24,083 nt of DNA from a virus. The translations under genes and the position numbers were made by a program. Shown in pieces: positions 22,369 through 24,083 of this stretch (within the stretch, counting starts at the first letter, position 1; the number at the start of each line of letters is the position of its first letter). Below the pieces are notes generated by a model, which was not told where the DNA came from, searched no databases, and was given only the letters and a program-made list of their open reading frames with translations. The stretch lies in the IMG/VR virus record IMGVR_UViG_3300010885_076060, positions 1-24,083 of that record; one strand, given 5' to 3'.

Positions 22369-22392
22369 AGGACGATGCTCAAACATCGTCCT
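22369..22392 (-). promoter_or_regulatory. Perfect 9-bp hairpin in the leader of the membrane-protein gene
   Basis: AGGACGATG (22369-22377) and CATCGTCCT (22384-22392) form a perfect stem with a 6-base loop. No T run follows on either strand, so it is not a plain terminator. It lies in the 5' leader of the reverse gene, just ahead of the ribosome-site hairpin, and could be an operator or an RNA control element. Confidence 0.6.
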
Positions 22393-22484
22393 ATTACTTT
22401 CTCCTATCCCATAGTGCGAGTCAAGCATTATCATCTATTGTCATATAGTCTGGTATTTCTTTGATTTTTGATATTATTCTAAAT

Positions 22485-22529
22485 TCAGATGCTTCTTTCC
22501 AAGAAATTTGCTAGAGTAGGGTCAGGCAT
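22485..22529 (-). CDS. Possible 14-codon leader peptide
   Basis: On the reverse strand, the second copy of the ribosome-site element lies 9 bases ahead of ATG 22529, which opens MPDPTLANFLERSI and a stop. It may be a leader peptide, the stump of a deleted gene that once shared the same leader, or chance. The ribosome site is the only support. The surrounding 22393-22698 holds no other gene that I can support. Confidence 0.25.
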   Translation of the reverse strand: MPDPTLANFLERSI

Positions 22530-22532
22530 TTG

Positions 22533-22584
22533 ACGAGTTCCTTTCGTTCAATGTTGAGCATCACGGGGCAGCTAAAGACTGCCC
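22533..22584 (-). promoter_or_regulatory. Repeated ribosome-site hairpin, copy B, with adjacent stem-loop
   Basis: The exact second copy of the 16-bp element (22533-22548) is followed on the + strand by GGGCAG (22566-22571) and CTGCCC (22579-22584), a 6-bp stem with a 7-base loop. This repeats the layout of copy A: element, ATGTT, stem-loop. The stems differ in sequence but keep their place, as in related control regions. Confidence 0.5.
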
Positions 22585-22698
22585 TGTTGATGCGACTCAC
22601 CACAAACTATCAGGAGAATGTGATGAATGTTGAATTATTACGAAAAACATAGAAGAACACAATATGCAAACTGAGACACTCACCAACGGAAGCAGAGA

Positions 22699-23064
22699 AT
22701 GAACGTAATCCATATTCATAGAATTGATAATGTCAGCTGGGATCAGGCTGGTCATTACTATGTGAACAATGGCAATGATGTTATGGTCAGCATAGGAGCT
22801 TGCTCGCAGTTTACTGGATCAGGTAGACCTGACACAGACATTACACCTTATATCACCTATGATAATCTTTTGTGGTTTACTCTTCCTACAGTCACTCTAC
22901 GTGGTGCGCTCGAACCTCCATATGGCGTGAATATATCCGATGGGTTGTATGGTATCCGCGGCATCCGTTTATATCCCAGTACTACACAACTCATTGAGCT
23001 GATTGTTTGCGAAAGCTTTGTACCTATCCGTACATCCGCTATCGGAAACGCACCTAATTTGTAG
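22699..23064 (+). CDS. Virion or fibre-associated protein, first of two paralogues (121 aa)
   Basis: ATG 22699 follows GGAAG at 22687-22691. The product is beta-rich, with the shared blocks YYVNNGNDVMVSIG in the first third and CESFVPIRTSAIGNAP at the end; the next gene has both. It also has YNLLWF-like aromatic strands (TYDNLLWFTLP) and GLYGIRGIRLYP in common with its neighbour at protein level. I recognise no named family. The position after the immI-like region, where P22 encodes its tailspike, and the beta-rich composition suggest a tail-associated or receptor-binding accessory. Confidence 0.55.
   Translation: MNVIHIHRIDNVSWDQAGHYYVNNGNDVMVSIGACSQFTGSGRPDTDITPYITYDNLLWFTLPTVTLRGALEPPYGVNISDGLYGIRGIRLYPSTTQLIELIVCESFVPIRTSAIGNAPNL
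22754..22798 (+). repeat. Duplicated block near the 5' end of the paralogue pair, copy 1
   Basis: This 45-base block starting ATTACTATGTGAACAATGGC differs at one position from 23134-23178 in the next gene and encodes YYVNNGNDVMVSIG in the same frame. The sequence around it is much less similar. Confidence 0.9.
23001..23054 (+). repeat. Duplicated block near the 3' end of the paralogue pair, copy 1
   Basis: These 54 bases, starting GATTGTTTGCGAAAGCTTTG, are identical to 23399-23452 in the next gene and encode the shared C-terminus. They could serve as a recombination handle. Confidence 0.92.
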
Positions 23065-23078
23065 AGGAGAAAGTTTTT

Positions 23079-23462
23079 ATGAAAACGATTCCAATTATTG
23101 GCATCAGTCCAAACAACTACAGCAATCTGCCGTATTACTATGTGAACAATGGCAATGATGTTATGGTTAGCATAGGAGTTTTCCCTATAACCTATCCTGC
23201 GGGCCCCGCACAGATTGAGATTTTTCCATTTGTGACATACGACAATTTTTTGTGGTTGGCTCTCGACTCTCCAAACACGCCCCTTATTATTCCTGTGGGA
23301 ATGGCACAACAAACTGGTATTTCTATCGCTAATGGGCTCTATGGAGTGCGTGGTATACAGCTTCAGGTTGTCGGGGACGCTAACACGCGAGTAGGCATGA
23401 TTGTTTGCGAAAGCTTTGTACCTATCCGTACATCCGCTATCGGAAACGCACCCACCTACTAG
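23079..23462 (+). CDS. Virion or fibre-associated protein, second of two paralogues (127 aa)
   Basis: ATG 23079 has GAGGAGA (23064-23070) at ideal spacing. It shares with the preceding gene the blocks YYVNNGNDVMVSIG, VTYDNFLWLAL (against ITYDNLLWFTL), ISIANGLYGVRGIQL and CESFVPIRTSAIGNAP, while the segments between have diverged. The shared DNA blocks are 44/45 and 54/54 bases identical, far more than the rest, so gene conversion or recent exchange is likely. It is probably a beta-sandwich virion protein forming homo- or hetero-oligomers with its paralogue. Function unknown. Confidence 0.6.
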   Translation: MKTIPIIGISPNNYSNLPYYYVNNGNDVMVSIGVFPITYPAGPAQIEIFPFVTYDNFLWLALDSPNTPLIIPVGMAQQTGISIANGLYGVRGIQLQVVGDANTRVGMIVCESFVPIRTSAIGNAPTY

Positions 23463-23469
23463 GTTTGAT

Positions 23470-23859
23470 ATGGGCACTTATCCTTTCGTTAACTTCAAGA
23501 TGACGCCAACACTCAATATTGGCAGTACTCCTACTTTGATTTTTGGCAACGATCTTTATACGTGCCTTATAGATAGTGTTTTTATTTCCAATGTCACAGA
23601 CAATCTTATGCTTGTGACGGTCTATATCGCCAGAGAGCAGACGATTGGTACAGAAACAGATTTCATCTTCAGCAATCAAATCGCTCTTCCTCCCAGTGAA
23701 AGAATTGATGTTTTACAAGGAAGTACGCTTACTGTTGAAGCCGCCGATCTTCTCTATGCTTATTCCGATTCTTCTTCAAATTTGTTCAACACATTTGTCT
23801 CATATCGTGAGCTCACTGAACTCACTGCATCCTTTGGCAGCCAAAAAAAATACATCTAA
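23470..23859 (+). CDS. Small beta-rich virion-type protein (129 aa)
   Basis: I start at ATG 23470, 8 bases after the preceding stop; the in-frame ATG at 23401 lies inside the previous gene. The pattern is LNIGSTPTLIFGNDLYTCLIDSVF, ISNVTDNLMLVTVYIAR, then ALPPSERIDVLQGSTLTVEAADLLYAY and a final strand FVSYREL (listed in separate blocks). It resembles a family of short phage structural proteins, seen near coat or fibre genes, with a beta-sandwich fold. It is probably a minor virion or fibre-associated protein. No clear Shine-Dalgarno is seen, so coupling to the preceding gene is likely. Confidence 0.6.
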   Translation: MGTYPFVNFKMTPTLNIGSTPTLIFGNDLYTCLIDSVFISNVTDNLMLVTVYIAREQTIGTETDFIFSNQIALPPSERIDVLQGSTLTVEAADLLYAYSDSSSNLFNTFVSYRELTELTASFGSQKKYI

Positions 23860-23906
23860 TTCCTTTGGAAAAGTGATATATTACTTCAAAATTAAAGGAG
23901 AGAATG

Positions 23907-24056
23907 ATGTTAAATATTTTGAGTTTAGGACTGTGTTTATTTTTATGCTCTTGCAATATCCCCGTTCTGTTCTGGGAAGAAGAAGGCCGTAAAGTGGTGG
24001 ATGATGTGGTGAATGAAGAAGAAAAAATTACACCTCCTGCTCCTCAAACAACCTAA
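23907..24056 (+). CDS. Small lipoprotein (49 aa), candidate spanin-type or surface protein
   Basis: Two adjacent ATGs occur at 23904 and 23907; AAAGGAG (23894-23900) fits 23907 better. The product MLNILSLGLCLFLCSCN is a short signal peptide with a lipobox-like LCSC, so cleavage before the last Cys would give a mature lipoprotein of about 34 residues. The mature part is acidic (EEEGRKVVDDVVNEEEKI) and ends in a Pro-rich tail TPPAPQTT. Small Pro-containing phage lipoproteins include outer-membrane spanins (Rz1). No partner Rz-like gene is in the window, so this is only a candidate. A near-palindrome (AAGTGATATATTACTT, 23871-23886) lies upstream. Confidence 0.5.
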   Translation: MLNILSLGLCLFLCSCNIPVLFWEEEGRKVVDDVVNEEEKITPPAPQTT

Positions 24057-24058
24057 TC

Positions 24059-24083
24059 ATGAAAATGGATAATATTTTATCCG
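24059..24083 (+). CDS. Possible start of a further gene, cut by the window edge
   Basis: ATG 24059, two bases after the lipoprotein stop, opens MKMDNILS up to the window end. There is no clear ribosome site, and eight codons are too few to identify anything. The close spacing to the previous gene is the only support. Confidence 0.25.

Noticed and set aside
22255-22464. Forward 69-codon hydrophobic frame over the leader and start of the reverse membrane gene
   Set aside because: It has no ribosome site and crosses the perfect hairpin and the repeated element. The reverse gene has a better start and topology.
22600-22702. Two very short forward frames (9 and 12 codons) after CAGGAGA and ahead of the fibre-like genes
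   Set aside because: They are too short, and their starts are not better than chance; the second only shares an ATGA overlap with the following gene.
22857-23477. Reverse-strand open frame of about 206 codons across the two tandem paralogues
   Set aside because: It is antisense to two genes with good starts and clear paralogy, has no ribosome site and has poor protein character. It is a shadow of the duplicated blocks.

Overview
The window is most of a tailed-phage or prophage genome: the end of a replication region followed by a nearly complete virion-assembly operon. The large terminase aligns from memory with P22 gp2. The gene order after it (terminase, portal, scaffold, coat, connector, hub, needle or fibre, then three large internal proteins) is the P22 late order, so this is best read as a P22-type short-tailed phage of a Gram-negative host. 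The DNA looks AT-leaning, and most late genes abut or overlap by 1 to 17 bases. I cannot name the host. No integrase, repressor or lysozyme gene is visible, so whether this is a prophage or a free phage genome is open.

Left part (1-2348): a replication-type gene enters from the left edge and carries almost three 23-bp direct repeats, a (CG)5 palindrome and an A-rich purine tract inside its reading frame. This resembles the lambda origin inside gene O. It is followed by a string of very small genes coupled by ATGA overlaps; one has a clear single-base frameshift and another stretch looks broken.

Insertion (2357-4438): an IS1595-family transposon with 23-bp perfect inverted ends and a perfect 8-bp target duplication (AAGAAAAT). 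Besides the transposase it carries two passenger genes: a small membrane protein, and on the other strand a ThsB/DUF1863-type TIR-like protein. This is a candidate mobile anti-phage module lodged inside a phage.

Middle (4539-5885): a VRR-NUC nuclease gene closed by a strong intrinsic terminator, then small unknown genes, one with a membrane segment, in the place where P22-like phages keep lysis genes.

Late operon (5947-21750): small terminase candidate, large terminase, portal, scaffold, coat, a small beta-rich protein, connector, hub, needle or fibre with a tandem repeat, a small protein with a possible acetyltransferase-like fold, and three large candidate ejection proteins.

Right part (21751-24083): a reverse-strand membrane-protein gene sits between the last ejection protein and the fibre-like genes, where P22 keeps sieA and the immI region. 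Near it are two copies of a 16-bp element that holds the ribosome site in a small hairpin. Then come two tandem paralogous virion or fibre proteins sharing identical DNA blocks, a third small beta-rich virion-type protein, and a small lipoprotein.
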